Shown here: positions 54,237-63,942 of the stretch, in pieces
Numbering within the stretch: the first letter of the stretch is position 1
Layout: each line of letters opens with the position of its first letter
Assembly: GCF_000013885.1 (NCBI RefSeq)
Contig: NC_007961.1
Location: 57,409-121,408 of the forward strand
DNA: 64,000 nucleotides
DNA from: Nitrobacter hamburgensis X14
GTDB taxonomy: Bacteria > Pseudomonadota > Alphaproteobacteria > Rhizobiales > Xanthobacteraceae
Direction: 5' to 3'
Notes under the pieces: model-generated
Told to the model about the DNA's origin: nothing
Databases searched by the model: none
The model's input: the letters and a program-made list of their open reading frames with translations, nothing else
Position numbers and translations under genes: made by a program

Positions 54237-55102
54237 ATGCGTTATCTCCCACTCGCACAGACAATGAAGCCCCCGGTTTTCCGGGGGCTTCATTTGGCCG
54301 CAGTGCAGACGGTCTTCTCGTTGCGCGTGTCGGCGAGACCGCATTCGCCATGGCTCCGGCTCGCGACGGCCGGTATTTCCTCGTCACAGCCTGGCGCATC
54401 TCCCGCCCGATGAGCGAATGGACGCGCGCAGACTTCTACGGTTGTTCGGGCGAGCTCGCCGACGAAGACGCTTTCCGCGCAAGGGTCGCGGAAAATGCCG
54501 AGCACCAGCGCGAGCGCAAGGCGCTCGGGCGCGTTGAGGTATATTCGCGCGCTCATACGCCCTGGGGGGCTTCGCAGGGCGCGACCGTTAATGCCGAGGG
54601 CGTCGTTTCCCATTCCACCGCCGGTCACGGCGGATTCAAGCTGTCGGCCGCGCGAAACCGTCAGGTCCATCCGATGCTGCGATCGAAGGGCGGCTTTTAT
54701 GAGGAAGATGCTGAATGGGCGATCGTCGCGATCACCTTCCCGCATCTGTTCACCAGCTACGAGCGCCGCTGCGCCGAGCGTACCGTCAAGGACAGCTGGC
54801 CGGATGCGTGGGAGACGATCTTCGGCACGATCCTGCAACCTGGCGAATCCTATGAAAAAGATCGTCGGGCATTCGAGGCGACGCACGCCGCGGATTGGAT
54901 CGTCATCTCGGCGATCACCTCCGACCGCAAGAAGGGATTCGTCGAATGTATCGCCACGCTCGGCTCTCAGCGCGGCCCGGGCGTGGAGGAACGACGCTTT
55001 CTCGTTCCCTCGGCTGAATACAAGGTCGGACGGTTCGGCTTCGTCATCGATCCGGATCGCCACGCCATCGATGACGATTTCCAGCGGGGAACATCGTCAT
55101 GA
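54233..55102 (+). CDS. DUF7007-family protein
   Basis: A 289-residue protein with TPWGASQGATVNAEGVVSHS followed by TAGHGGFKLSAARNRQVHPM and YEEDAEWAIVAITFPHLFTS, the DUF7007 signature on alphaproteobacterial mobile elements. Function unknown. It overlaps neighbours by ATGA on both sides. Its first 30 codons contain a perfect 14-bp hairpin (54263-54294), unusual for coding sequence, so the working start could lie further in. Confidence 0.8.
   Translation: MNALSPTRTDNEAPGFPGASFGRSADGLLVARVGETAFAMAPARDGRYFLVTAWRISRPMSEWTRADFYGCSGELADEDAFRARVAENAEHQRERKALGRVEVYSRAHTPWGASQGATVNAEGVVSHSTAGHGGFKLSAARNRQVHPMLRSKGGFYEEDAEWAIVAITFPHLFTSYERRCAERTVKDSWPDAWETIFGTILQPGESYEKDRRAFEATHAADWIVISAITSDRKKGFVECIATLGSQRGPGVEERRFLVPSAEYKVGRFGFVIDPDRHAIDDDFQRGTSS
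54263..54294 (+). terminator. Perfect 14-bp hairpin inside the start of the DUF7007 gene
   Basis: AATGAAGCCCCCGG, loop TTTT, then its exact complement, followed by TGG rather than a long T-run. It could be a terminator for the upstream gene or a translational control hairpin. Confidence 0.6.
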
Positions 55103-55512
55103 GCGCCTCGTCCGATACTGTAATTCGCCTCTCCCGCATGGAGGAAGCCCGGCGGCAGATTCAGCGCCAGCTCGACATGATCGACCGGCAGATCACGCGG
55201 CGCATGACCGCGGTGATCCCGCAGTTGAAGCCGCAGCACACATGCTATCGGCGCGGCAGGCCACCTAACCCGAGCGCGTTCCTCGAGCGCTATCGCGCGA
55301 ACCTCGCCGCGATCACCGCCGAACGCCAGCCGGAGATTGACGCCCTTTCCCGCAAGCTCGCCCGGCAGGATGCGGCCATTGCCGCGTTCTGCCAGCGTCA
55401 CGGTCTTACGCAGGGCAGCCTCGACAGCGCCGCTGCAGCCAGCGACGCCGCGCGCGATCGCGCCGGCGTTATGGCGCCGTCCCGCAGCCAGAGGGTTTGC
55501 GATCATGGATGA
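55099..55512 (+). CDS. Coiled-coil hypothetical protein
   Basis: A 137-residue protein with heptad-like N-terminus (SRMEEARRQIQRQLDMIDRQ), then a second helix (RQPEIDALSRKLARQDAAIA). It is basic and soluble. It begins at the ATGA overlap with the DUF7007 gene, and overlaps the next frame by 8 bases. No family recognised. Confidence 0.65.
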   Translation: MSASSDTVIRLSRMEEARRQIQRQLDMIDRQITRRMTAVIPQLKPQHTCYRRGRPPNPSAFLERYRANLAAITAERQPEIDALSRKLARQDAAIAAFCQRHGLTQGSLDSAAAASDAARDRAGVMAPSRSQRVCDHG

Positions 55513-55805
55513 CGCCACGCGCGCTGCATTCGAACGGTTGCTCGAGGTCGCGACGAGCGACACCGGCCAGTCGCGCCGGGTCGCGAACTTCATCTTCGCG
55601 TGGTGGAATGCCGACAGCCTCGGCGGATTCGACCTCGCCGACATGTTCGCGGTGGATCGTGACATCGCCCGCGACATGGCGATCGTCGCCGCCCGTCTCG
55701 CAGAAGCTCCGGCTGCGGAATATCCTAAAGGCCTACCGTGCCGAGATCGAGAACCTCATCAGGCTCTGGCGGCCGGAAGTCTGGGCGCGTTCGGTCGAAG
55801 CCTGA
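55505..55805 (+). pseudogene. DUF7673-type small protein, frameshifted
   Basis: MDDATRAAFERLLEVATSDT then ARRVANF-like and WWNADSLGGFDLADMF run in one frame to AEYP near 55725; the next frame continues KAYRAEIENLIRLWRPEVWA to a TGA at 55805. One extra base in CCTAAAGG explains it. An intact gene would encode about 99 residues of the DUF7673 type found on rhizobial elements. Confidence 0.68.
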
Positions 55806-56196
55806 CAGCGACGGTACTGTCCCGGTTGCCCCGACCGAGGGCTTTATGAGGAATCGGCGGCAGGTTTATCGCGATCCTTGCCGATCGGTTTTCTCTTCAT
55901 CGTTCCGGCGCGCCGGACCTCCCCTCGGGTTTGTTGCGCTCGTAAACCGGCGGCCGGTCACTTCCAGGCCGCTGCGCGCCGCGTTGCGGCCGAGTCGCCG
56001 CCGATCTCGACAAAGCGGGTCCGCTTGCTGCGCGAGGGCTGAAAGCCCTGCTTGCGCGCAAACCCGCTCCGCTCGATTCAGCGTCCCCGGACCTGGAAGC
56101 GCCCGTCATTCCGCCGGTTTTTTTCGACCGCACCCGAAGGGAGGACCGGCAGGAGCCGGTCCAGGCCTTCAGGAAACCGAAGGAAAGGATATCCCG
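55806..56196. other. Stretch without a confident gene
   Basis: About 390 bases. An open frame runs through it into the next gene, but its start lacks support. It probably contains the promoter of the next gene. Confidence 0.35.
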
Positions 56197-56787
56197 ATGA
56201 CCAAGAAACCCGCCGCTGCTCCCCGTCAGCCCGCCAAGGTCGTCCACCTCCGCAAGGGCACCACCCTCGAAATGGTCAGGTTCGCCTGCCCCGACACGAG
56301 CCAGGCCGCCCGCATCTCCGAAAGCTTCGGCCTTGCGATCATCGACACCGACGGCATCCGCGATCTTCACGAGCGCCTGATTGTCGAGACGGCCAGCAGC
56401 CTGAACGAAGGCCTCGGCGAGCGGGCGATGCAGATCCACCTCCAGCGGATCGTCGGCGCCTATGTCGGCTCCGCCCACGGGGCCGGCCAGTTCTACAGCC
56501 GCGCGGTGACGGAGGCTCGCGACGCCACGGCCAAGGTAGCCAATGACGTTCGCGACGAGGACCTCGACGGACCGGTCGGCTTCGACAGCGCCGCGCAGCG
56601 CAAGCGCGAGTTCGCCGCCGACATGGCCCTGCAGTCCCACGCACTCCGCATGGCGGCTGAGGGCGCAGTTGCAGCCTACGAGCAAGTCGTCGGCGAGCGC
56701 TGGAAACCCTTCGAGCGTCCGCTCGACAATCCCGGCCAGACACTCGACCGCAAGGCAGCCCAGGTCCAGATGGCGGCGTTCGGGTGA
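56197..56787 (+). CDS. Hypothetical protein of the mobile backbone
   Basis: A 196-residue soluble protein (KVVHLRKGTTLEMVRFACPD; QIHLQRIVGAYVGSAHGAGQ; FAADMALQSHALRMAAEGAV). ATG 56197 follows an AAGGAAAGGA site and a strong terminator follows. It lies between the DUF7673 remnant and the integrase remnant. I do not recognise a domain. Confidence 0.7.
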   Translation: MTKKPAAAPRQPAKVVHLRKGTTLEMVRFACPDTSQAARISESFGLAIIDTDGIRDLHERLIVETASSLNEGLGERAMQIHLQRIVGAYVGSAHGAGQFYSRAVTEARDATAKVANDVRDEDLDGPVGFDSAAQRKREFAADMALQSHALRMAAEGAVAAYEQVVGERWKPFERPLDNPGQTLDRKAAQVQMAAFG

Positions 56788-56795
56788 GGGCCGCC

Positions 56796-56825
56796 GGCGG
56801 GGCTTCGGCCCCGCCATTCTCTTCT
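56796..56825 (+). terminator. Rho-independent terminator with UUCG loop
   Basis: GGCGGGGC, loop TTCG, GCCCCGCC, then ATTCTCTTCT. It lies 9 bases after the stop of the gene ending at 56787. Confidence 0.78.
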
Positions 56826-56863
56826 CTCTATATTGTCAAATCGATCAAGTTCAGCAAGGAAGC

Positions 56864-57271
56864 TCATTGCGCGACCTCCGAGATGGGCCACGGCTGTGCG
56901 ACGAAGCGAAGCCCATCGATGTCGAGCTTCGCATAAATCATCGTTGTCGCTCTCGATCGATGACGCAGAAGATCTCCTACCTCTTCCAGAGAGGCGCCGG
57001 CGCGCACCATATTTGTCGCCAGACTGTGGCGCAGAACGTGCGATCCAACATATGGTGTCGGGGGTTTCACTCCCGTCGCAGCGAACGCCTCTTTGAGCAT
57101 GTCGTTGATGATCTGGCTGCCTTTGAAGGGACGATCGGGGGCTCGATGCGTTACGAACAGCGTGCGTGTGGTCGTCGAGGTTAGATCTTCCCGTAGATAC
57201 CTGCTGATAGCTTCGCCAACGTCGGACAATCCAGTTACCAGGGCGACTGGACGTTCAGATTCCAAAGGCAC
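56864..57271 (-). pseudogene. Tyrosine recombinase, N-terminally truncated
   Basis: The remaining 135 residues hold the C-terminal catalytic motifs: YVGSHVLRHSLATNMVRAGA (H-x-x-R), VGDLLRHRSRATTMIYAKLD (H/W and nucleophile Tyr). The first catalytic Arg and the core-binding domain are missing. Upstream of about 57271 the frame does not continue. It was probably an integrase or XerC/D-like protein of the element or of a nested insertion, no longer active. Confidence 0.78.
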
Positions 57272-57535
57272 AACGTTTCCTTACTCCAAAGATTGGAGCG
57301 CCTTCTTACACAACCACCGAAGGTCTGCACGACAGCATTCCGATTAGCTTAGGCCCGGGCACTCAATGCAGCCCACCTGATCGATGAACAGAGCTCGCGG
57401 GCAATTCCGCGCCGGCATGACCATGGATCGCAAAGGTCATTCCGATCCGCCTCAAGGGACGAGAACCTCTGTCGCGCGAAAGAGCTGGATTTTGTCATTC
57501 AATTGCATTACATTGGCGTTAGCAAGGAGGCAATC

Positions 57536-57841
57536 ATGGCCGCGAATGCTCTCGTCCAGACCCGTATCGACGCCGACGTGCGGGACCGCGCATCGGCCGT
57601 GCTCGAAGGACTGGGACTGACCGTTTCAGATGCAGTGCGCATCCTGCTGACGCGGACCGCCAACGAGGGCGCGCTGCCGCTCGAACTGGTGACGAACGGC
57701 GAGGCGCATGACGCCTGGTTCCGGGCGAAGGTGCAGGAAGCGCTGGAGGACACCCGGCCCGATGTCTCTGATAGGCAGGCTGACGCATATTTCGCAAGCC
57801 GACGCGCAGCGGCGCGGAAAAAGGCCGACGCGAAATCGTGA
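57536..57841 (+). CDS. RelB/DinJ-family antitoxin
   Basis: A 101-residue protein with ribbon-helix-helix N-terminus (VQTRIDADVRDRASAVLEGL, GLTVSDAVRILLTRTANEGA), then a long helix rich in Arg/Lys. It would bind the operator and the following toxin. ATG 57536 has an AAGGAGG site. It overlaps the toxin start (GTGA). Confidence 0.85.
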   Translation: MAANALVQTRIDADVRDRASAVLEGLGLTVSDAVRILLTRTANEGALPLELVTNGEAHDAWFRAKVQEALEDTRPDVSDRQADAYFASRRAAARKKADAKS

Positions 57842-58149
57842 AGCTTCTCTGGTCCGCCTTCGCGCTCGCCGATCGCGACGGCATCTTCACCCACTTCGAG
57901 GCTGATAACCCTCGCGCAGCGATCGTGATCGACGAGCGGATCGCCGCCGCGGTGCGCCTCCTCGTCGACTTCCCGGAGAGCGGCCGTCTCGGCCGTCTCG
58001 GCCGTCTCGGCCGTGTCGTCGGCACCCGCGAGCTTGTCATCAACGACACCCCCTATATCGCTGCCTATATCGTGACGGAGAATGCGATCCGGATTCTGCG
58101 CGTTCTGCACGGCACCCAGCGATGGCCCGACGAACTCCCCGAGGGCTGA
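57838..58149 (+). CDS. ParE/RelE-family toxin with an expanded repeat
   Basis: A 103-residue toxin beginning at GTG 57838 (MKLLWSAFALADRDGIFTHF). The family core is FPESGR...GTRELVINDTPYIAAYIVTE. Relatives read SGRPGRVxGTREL, but here there is SGRLGRLGRLGRVVGTREL, a tandem expansion (57982-58017). This adds about six residues next to the active loop. It overlaps the antitoxin by 4 bases. Confidence 0.83.
   Translation: MKLLWSAFALADRDGIFTHFEADNPRAAIVIDERIAAAVRLLVDFPESGRLGRLGRLGRVVGTRELVINDTPYIAAYIVTENAIRILRVLHGTQRWPDELPEG
57982..58017 (+). repeat. 9-bp tandem repeat in the toxin gene
   Basis: GGCCGTCTC occurs three times without interruption (57982-58008), and a fourth, altered copy GGCCGTGTC follows. 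In frame it encodes repeated Gly-Arg-Leu. Confidence 0.85.
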
Positions 58150-58506
58150 AGCCCGCGTACCCCCCGCGGCGCACGCTGCGATCGAAGCTCACTGAGATTG
58201 ACGAAGCGCGATGCCTCGCGTGTGGATCTTGCACATGATCGGTCTCCAATAAAAGAACTCAAGGGGGAAGAACGCTTGCTTTGCGCGGCTTTTCCTTGGG
58301 TTTGGTTGTGTTCTGACCAGCGTTTCGGCCGATCGGCTAAAGCTTCTCCGTTCGCAGGACGGGTTGGTTTCGTCCTGCGGTCTTGAACCATTCTCCAATC
58401 CGTGACCCTGATGCCGTTTGTCTTCGTGGCTTCGGTCACATAGTGGCGTTCGGCTCCCGGCTTCCCAATTCTCCTTTAAGAGCGCAACGAAGGCCTGCCA
58501 GGTTCG
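58150..58506. other. Intergenic stretch
   Basis: About 355 bases with no gene, motif or repeat that I can support. Confidence 0.35.
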
Positions 58507-59000
58507 CTAAACGATCATCAGGACAGGCCGGGATGTCGTCGACGATGCACCTTCCTCGCCGTTGAGGCCGCGCCGCTCGTAGGGGCGCTGGTCACGCAGG
58601 ATATGGAAGGTGATCGTCAAAAGCTTGCGCGCGATTGCGACACGCGCCTTGTTCGCTCCTCTGAACTTCAGGTGTTCATACTGGGCTCGAAGCTGCGGAT
58701 CGGTGACGCCGGCCGGTGCGGCCGCCTCCACGAAAGCCCAGCGCAGCCGCTTGTTGCCCTGCTTGATGATCTTGCCGTGATAGGTCTTGCCCCGCTTGAA
58801 TAGGTTGAGGGAACGAGACCCGCATAGGCGGCCAGCTTCTTCGACTTGCGGAAGCGGTGGATGTCGTCGATCTCGGCGTCGATCAACCTTAGAACTCACC
58901 GATGCCGGGGATCGTCTTCAGGAGCTTCACATTGCTGTTGGTCTTCGTCACCGCTCGGATGGTGGCTTCCGGGCGTCGCGGTCGAAACAAAGTGATATGG
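58507..59000 (-). pseudogene. IS110-family transposase, C-terminal part with several frameshifts
   Basis: In successive minus-strand frames: NSNVKLLKTIPGIGEF (stop), then IDAEIDDIHRFRKSKKLAAY, AGLVPSTYSSG, then GKTYHGKIIKQGNKRLRWAF, VEAAAPAGVTDPQLRAQYEH and ARKLLTITFHILRDQRPYE. This is the IS116/IS110/IS902 C-terminal domain with at least two frameshifts. The N-terminal half is missing. Confidence 0.82.
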
Positions 59001-59820
59001 GGCTGGTGTGACGATCCCGTTCTTCGACGCCGCGCTCGCCCCTTTCTTCCGGAAGCAGGATTGACCTGCGACCGCAATGGCATGGCCGGTCGGCCGCTTG
59101 CGGACATATCGTTGCTTTGAGGGTCAGCTCACGCGATCCGCCAAGGCCCGTGCCCGACATCCCGTCGTGCCCGCCGTCGGCTCCGCGCCAGCGAGCGCCT
59201 GTCCCTCGCAGAACGAAGCCGGCGTATGTTCGCATGCCTGCTTGTCCGTTATGGTCCGACTCGACCTGGTTGGCGCCGGGCGGCATGACGATCTCGCATC
59301 GCTGTTACGAATCCGCCCCCGCGGCCTCTTCGTGCGACGGCCGCGCCAGGACTGAATCCGCACGCTTCTTGTCGCCCCGACCGCCATGTCATGCGCGAGC
59401 CGTCACCAGTTGGAGCTTGTGCTGGGCGTCCTGTTGGCGCGAGCACCGCGTCCTCACGTTTTCCGCATTGCTTGCGGAGTGGTCGCGGACTGCCATGTCG
59501 TGAGCGAAGGGGCGCCCTGCTGCTGATATTGGTCATCTCGCCATCGATGTCACCGGCAAGACGATGCTCTCGTGCATCCGTTCTCGTCGCCGCCCGCCGA
59601 TGGATTTCGCCCTCCGACTGACTGATCCCCTAAGACCGTTCGATCACCAGCCGCAACCCCCGCGGCTCCGGACCGTGTTGGCGCTAAAGCGCCTGCCCGC
59701 ACCACTCCGGGCCTTAGGGGTCGAGCTGACGCCAGGGCATCAGTGCTGGCAGCTCCCGACGGTCTTTTCCGGGGCTCGTCGGAGGGACGGTCCCTCGGAC
59801 GGAAGCAACGGAGAACTCAA
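59001..59820. other. Stretch without a confident gene upstream of ssb
   Basis: About 820 bases, GC-rich, with many open frames but none with motif, start and ribosome site together. It follows an IS110 remnant and may be eroded sequence. The promoter of ssb probably lies near its right end. Confidence 0.35.
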
Positions 59821-60222
59821 ATGCAAAACATCGTCATTCTCGCCGGCAACATCGGCCAGGACCCGGAAAGCCGCAACACGCAGGGCGGCACCCGCATCAC
59901 CCACTTCACGCTGGCCACCTCGCGCCCGCGCTACGAGGACGGCAAGGTCGTGCGAGACAAGGACGGCTATCGCGTGCAGGACACCGAATGGCACCGCATC
60001 ACCTGCTTCAACGGCCTCGGCAAGACGGTCGAGCAGCACTGCGAGAAGGGCATGCGGGTCCTGGTCCGGGGCCGCATCCACTACACGAAGTGGCCCGACC
60101 AGCAGGGCAACGACCGCTACGGCTGCGAGATCATCGCCGAGACGATCGACTTCCTGAGCCGGGCGAAGCAGACCGAGAACGAGGACCGTGGCCAGTCCAG
60201 CGACGACGAAATCCCATTTTGA
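59821..60222 (+). CDS. ssb: Single-stranded DNA-binding protein
   Basis: A 133-residue OB-fold protein (MQNIVILAGNIGQDPESRNT; RITCFNGLGKTVEQHCEKGM; VLVRGRIHYTKWPDQQGNDR) with the acidic tip SSDDEIPF that binds partner proteins. It protects single-stranded DNA during replication or transfer of the element. ATG 59821 has a GGAG site. A terminator follows. Confidence 0.92.
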   Translation: MQNIVILAGNIGQDPESRNTQGGTRITHFTLATSRPRYEDGKVVRDKDGYRVQDTEWHRITCFNGLGKTVEQHCEKGMRVLVRGRIHYTKWPDQQGNDRYGCEIIAETIDFLSRAKQTENEDRGQSSDDEIPF

Positions 60223-60232
60223 GCGAGATGGC

Positions 60233-60264
60233 AAGGGCCCGGCGTAAGCCGCCGGGCCTTCTGC
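60233..60264 (+). terminator. Rho-independent terminator after ssb
   Basis: GGCCCGGCG / CGCCGGGCC with a 5-base loop, then TTCTGCTTG, 14 bases after the ssb stop. Confidence 0.72.
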
Positions 60265-60303
60265 TTGTCATTGACTCTCGGGTGCATCGCCGGGAACGTT
60301 CGG

Positions 60304-60561
60304 CTAACGCTCGGCGCTGGCATCGCCGTAGCCGCGCCGGCGCTTCGCGCGCTCCAGCCGGCCGAGCGCGTCGCCGGCATCCGTGCTGTCGTCGAAGGTT
60401 TGCATCATCGTCTGGCCGTTGGTGCCGATCCGGCCCCAGTTGCGGATCAACGACACTCCGCCGAACAGGGTCGGCTGGATCGAGAGCAGGTAGAACCGCC
60501 GCATGTTGCGGGCCGGATCGATGCGGCGAAGGTGAAGCGGGTGACGCTCAAACTCAGGCAT
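60304..60561 (-). CDS. WGR-domain protein
   Basis: An 85-residue protein that is one WGR domain (FYLLSIQPTLFGGVSLIRNW, then GRIGTNGQTMMQTF). WGR proteins on mobile elements bind nucleic acid in relatives. It is encoded on the minus strand together with the nuclease upstream (84 bases away), likely in one unit. Confidence 0.82.
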   Translation of the reverse strand: MPEFERHPLHLRRIDPARNMRRFYLLSIQPTLFGGVSLIRNWGRIGTNGQTMMQTFDDSTDAGDALGRLERAKRRRGYGDASAER

Positions 60562-60644
60562 GCACCGATTCTCGCGTCTTCAGGAATCGGTGTCCAATTA
60601 GAATAATGAATCGACCCGCCACGAATGATTCATTTTCCCGATGG

Positions 60645-61181
60645 TCAATTGCACCACGGATGCCGCGCACCGTCCCATCGGCGTGCGAGGCGTTCCGCCA
60701 CGAGGATCTCGCCGATCGAGCGGCCGTCCCGCGTAACGGTGCGGAGCTTCCGTCCGTAGCGATCCTCGTCGCGCCAGCCGGCCGTGAGCGAAAACGGCCC
60801 GGCGTTGAGCAACTCGCGCAACCGGCTCTTGGCGGCCTCGCCCTTTATCCGCTCCGCCTCGCATCGTGGAGGACTCAACTCCGGCGCGTCGATGTCGGCA
60901 ATGCGGATCTTCACGCGCGACAGCCAGAACGTATCCCCGTCCACCACGCAGGTGACGCGGCGGCCGTCACCACAGAACGGAAATGTCGCGGTGAGCATAT
61001 CCGCTTTTGGAGCCGCGACCGCAAGGAGACGACCTGCGCCTACATCATAGTGATTGGCGGCGTAGATGCCAGCTGCGATCAGAACAGCGATAGCCCATCC
61101 CCATCTCAAGTGAGGTGCTCCTGCTGCGCCTGGCGTGGCTGATCGAACTTTTCGGCTGGCGTGTGAAGCGTTCTCCCGCAT
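60645..61181 (-). CDS. Thermonuclease-family (SNase-like) protein
   Basis: A 178-residue protein with an N-terminal membrane anchor or signal (WGWAIAVLIAAGIYAA) and a nuclease domain: CVVDGDTFWLSRVKIRIADI, DAPEL, then EDRYGRKLRTVTRDGRSIGE. SNase-like nucleases need Ca2+ and these Asp, Arg and Glu residues. It would act in the periplasm or at the membrane. It lies in line with the WGR gene. The 61182-61479 interval shows no gene. Confidence 0.85.
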   Translation of the reverse strand: MRENASHASRKVRSATPGAAGAPHLRWGWAIAVLIAAGIYAANHYDVGAGRLLAVAAPKADMLTATFPFCGDGRRVTCVVDGDTFWLSRVKIRIADIDAPELSPPRCEAERIKGEAAKSRLRELLNAGPFSLTAGWRDEDRYGRKLRTVTRDGRSIGEILVAERLARRWDGARHPWCN

Positions 61182-61479
61182 GCCAGATTATTTTCTTCCG
61201 GTCGGATCTGTTTTGCATGAGGGTGCTCAACTTGCGCGGCGTCTCTCCATGCATTTCCCTATGATAGGCGGACGAGTGTTATCATCTGCTTACGGCACGG
61301 GAAAGCTGGGCGAGCCCCTGCGGGGACGCCTCTACTCACGCCGGTAGGGCGGCGCTCCCGGAGCCCGCAAGCGGTCTCCGCGCCTTCGCCTGACGATCCT
61401 CTCGCGGTGCCGGACCCAAGCGTCGCCGCCAAATGGTAGGAAAGCTGCCGGCTTGGTCGCCGGATGTCGATCCCTCGTG

Positions 61480-63405
61480 TCATCGAACGGCTTCGCTGCG
61501 ATGGTACGGGTCCTGGCCGGTACATGCTTTCATATCGCGCCGCCGGAACCAGATCGCGCGTCCGCATCGCAGCGGCGGATTCCCGGCGGTGAACACAATC
61601 TGCTCGTCGGTTCGCATGCGCAGGACCTCATGCGGCATGATCAGCGGGCGCCGGGCGAGCTGTTTCGATCGCGTCCGCGACGAGCCCGACATTTGTGATG
61701 ACCGGCTGAGCTGATCAGCCTCGACTGTGGTGTCGCCGCAGCGCTTCGAGATGTAGTCCGCCGTCTCGGGATCGTTGATAGCCGAGAACGAGATCCAGGA
61801 CGCGCTCTCGAACCATTTGCTGGTCGCGTCGCGGCCGCCATAGGCTTCCCGCATCTGGCCGATCGACTGATAGAGCATCAACAGGGTGATGCCGTATTTG
61901 CGGCCTGCGTCGCGGGCAGTCTCGAGGATGCGCAGATAGCCGAGGCGGGCGACCTCATCGAGCAGGAACAGGGTGTGACCGCTGACCTCGCCATTGCGAT
62001 TGTAGATGGCGTTGAGCAGCGAGCCGATGATGACGCGGGCGAGGCCCGGATGGTTCTCCAGCGTCTTCAGGTCGAGGTTGATGAAGATGTCGGTTTGCCC
62101 GTCCGCGAGCTCGGCGGTGGTGAAGCTCGATCCCGACACCAGCGCTGCATAGTTGGCGTAGGAGAGCCAGTGCGTCTCCTTCGCCGCATTGGCGTAGACG
62201 CCGCTGAACGTCTCAGGCGTCATGGCGATGAACGGCGCGACGTTTTCCTTCACGAAGCCGGACGCCGAGTTGTCGTAGATCGCCTGAAGCCGCTGCCGCA
62301 GCTTCGGCTCCGGCTCGGAGAGGTTGGCGCGGACCTGGCGCAGATGCTGGTCCTTCTTTTCCGTATGGCCGGACAGGCAGATGTCGGCGACCAACGCCGT
62401 CAGCAGCTGCAGCGCCGAGGCGCGGAAGAAGTCGTCCCGTGCCGAGCCCTGGCGCGGATTGTCGGTCATGATCCATGACGCGACGGCGGCAATGTCCTCC
62501 TCCTTGGTCGCACCGTGCTGACCGACCCAGTCGAGCACGTTGAAACCGCCCTCTGGCGACCGCGGATCGAGCACGAAGGCCTGACGGCCGGCGTTCCGCC
62601 GATGCGTCAAGACCATCGGCGCGACTTCGTTGGACGGATCGAGGACGACCAGGCCGCCACCCCATTTGAGCGCGGTCGGCACTGTCACAGACGTCGTCTT
62701 GAAGCCGCCGGAGCCCGCGAAGACGATGGCATGCGACGAGCCGAAGGAGGCATCGAAACAGAGTAGCGGGGATTTGCCGCCGGCTCCCCATGTGTCCGCC
62801 TCGTCGGCGCGAAAGGCACGGTCGGCGACCGCATCCTGATCGACGCGATAGCGCTCGCCGACCACGATGCCGCCGGCCTCGGCGAACAGCCGCGCGGCCT
62901 CGGTCATCGCCATCCAGTCGGATTCGCCATGGATGGCGCGCCGTCCCCGGATGCGGCGTGGCGCGGCCGCCGCGAACGCGGCATTGCCGCGCATCGCCAC
63001 GCGCAATCCGAACGCGGCCACGAGCGCCGCGATCGTCGCCCCGCCGATGGTCGAGGGATCGGCATAGGCAAGAAGCCGTTCTCCGGCCGGCACGGCGTCG
63101 GCGAAGGAATGCAGGCGCGCGATCTCGCGCGAAGCGGCAATGACGACGACGAGACAGCCGCCGGTCACGACACCCCATCCCGCCGCGCGGATCGCGTTGG
63201 CGCCGGCCGCCGCGAACAGGAAGATGACGGCGGCTGCGGCCGGCAGTGCATAGGGCAGGGCGAGGCCGATCCGGCCGAGCAGCATCCGGCCGCCCGGCGT
63301 CGTTCCGAACCGCGCCAGCCACGATTCCGCACCGGTCGTGGCGAGGCACAGCACCGCCATGAGGATGGCCGGCGCAATCGCGAGGGCGATCTTACGTGCC
63401 TTCAT
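61480..63405 (-). CDS. traG: TraG/VirD4-type conjugative coupling ATPase
   Basis: A 641-residue type IV coupling protein. Four or so N-terminal membrane segments are followed by the ATPase with P-loop variant [17 protein letters not shown] near residue 231 and Walker B-like [14 protein letters not shown]. It drives relaxase-bound DNA into the type IV secretion channel. It overlaps traD by 14 bases. Confidence 0.92.
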   Translation of the reverse strand: MKARKIALAIAPAILMAVLCLATTGAESWLARFGTTPGGRMLLGRIGLALPYALPAAAAVIFLFAAAGANAIRAAGWGVVTGGCLVVVIAASREIARLHSFADAVPAGERLLAYADPSTIGGATIAALVAAFGLRVAMRGNAAFAAAAPRRIRGRRAIHGESDWMAMTEAARLFAEAGGIVVGERYRVDQDAVADRAFRADEADTWGAGGKSPLLCFDASFGSSHAIVFAGSGGFKTTSVTVPTALKWGGGLVVLDPSNEVAPMVLTHRRNAGRQAFVLDPRSPEGGFNVLDWVGQHGATKEEDIAAVASWIMTDNPRQGSARDDFFRASALQLLTALVADICLSGHTEKKDQHLRQVRANLSEPEPKLRQRLQAIYDNSASGFVKENVAPFIAMTPETFSGVYANAAKETHWLSYANYAALVSGSSFTTAELADGQTDIFINLDLKTLENHPGLARVIIGSLLNAIYNRNGEVSGHTLFLLDEVARLGYLRILETARDAGRKYGITLLMLYQSIGQMREAYGGRDATSKWFESASWISFSAINDPETADYISKRCGDTTVEADQLSRSSQMSGSSRTRSKQLARRPLIMPHEVLRMRTDEQIVFTAGNPPLRCGRAIWFRRRDMKACTGQDPYHRSEAVR

Positions 63406-63607
63406 GGCCGAACGCCTTTGCGCCGATTGCCGTCAGGCGCTCGTGCTCCGCCTCGTTGCCGCGCAGACGGTCGGCGGCATCGATCAACAGGCCCAGCAGC
63501 AGCGCACGCTTTTCGTAGCGCAAGCCAGCCTTGGCGATCAGGCCGCCGAGCTCGATCTTCTCGCGCGTGTCCTTCTTGCGGGCCTCAACGGAATCGGAGC
63601 GGCGCAT
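63392..63607 (-). CDS. traD: TraD-type conjugal transfer protein
   Basis: A 71-residue protein ([40 protein letters not shown]) as in the traCDG operons of rhizobial Ti-type transfer systems. It overlaps traG and follows traC by 4 bases. A role with the coupling protein or relaxosome is inferred from relatives. Confidence 0.88.
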   Translation of the reverse strand: MRRSDSVEARKKDTREKIELGGLIAKAGLRYEKRALLLGLLIDAADRLRGNEAEHERLTAIGAKAFGHEGT

Positions 63608-63611
63608 CCGC

Positions 63612-63872
63612 TCAGCCCTCTTGAGGCGCGCCCGCAGACGCGCCAGATGCGACGCCCGTGGCCGCCTTCGACGTCCGGCCGCCGCTTTTGCGAAACCTGC
63701 TCGCTACCTCCTCGAAGGCCGACAGCAGCATGGTCTCTTCAATCTCGATCTCGCCCAGTCCGGCCTTCAGCGCGACGCGGCCGATCCTCTCGGCCTCCCG
63801 CGTTTCAGCCTGCTTCAATTGCTCCTGAAGCCGGGCGATTTCGTCCCTGATCTGCCGCGATGGCTTTTTCAT
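63612..63872 (-). CDS. traC: TraC-type conjugal transfer protein
   Basis: An 86-residue protein ([40 protein letters not shown]) matching TraC of Ti-type systems, thought to belong to the relaxosome. It begins the minus-strand operon traC-traD-traG. The palindromes just upstream (63943-63976) fit the usual oriT position between traC and a divergent traA. Confidence 0.87.
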   Translation of the reverse strand: MKKPSRQIRDEIARLQEQLKQAETREAERIGRVALKAGLGEIEIEETMLLSAFEEVASRFRKSGGRTSKAATGVASGASAGAPQEG

Positions 63873-63942
63873 TCCGGACGACCTTTCCTGTCGTTTTCAG
63901 CGCGAAGCGTCTGACAGGAAAGCCCGGGAGAGCGCGGAGCGC

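Noticed and set aside
57982..58017. Short repeats as a CRISPR array
   Set aside because: The units are 9 bp, contiguous and in frame in a toxin gene, without spacers. No CRISPR-like array was seen anywhere in the window.
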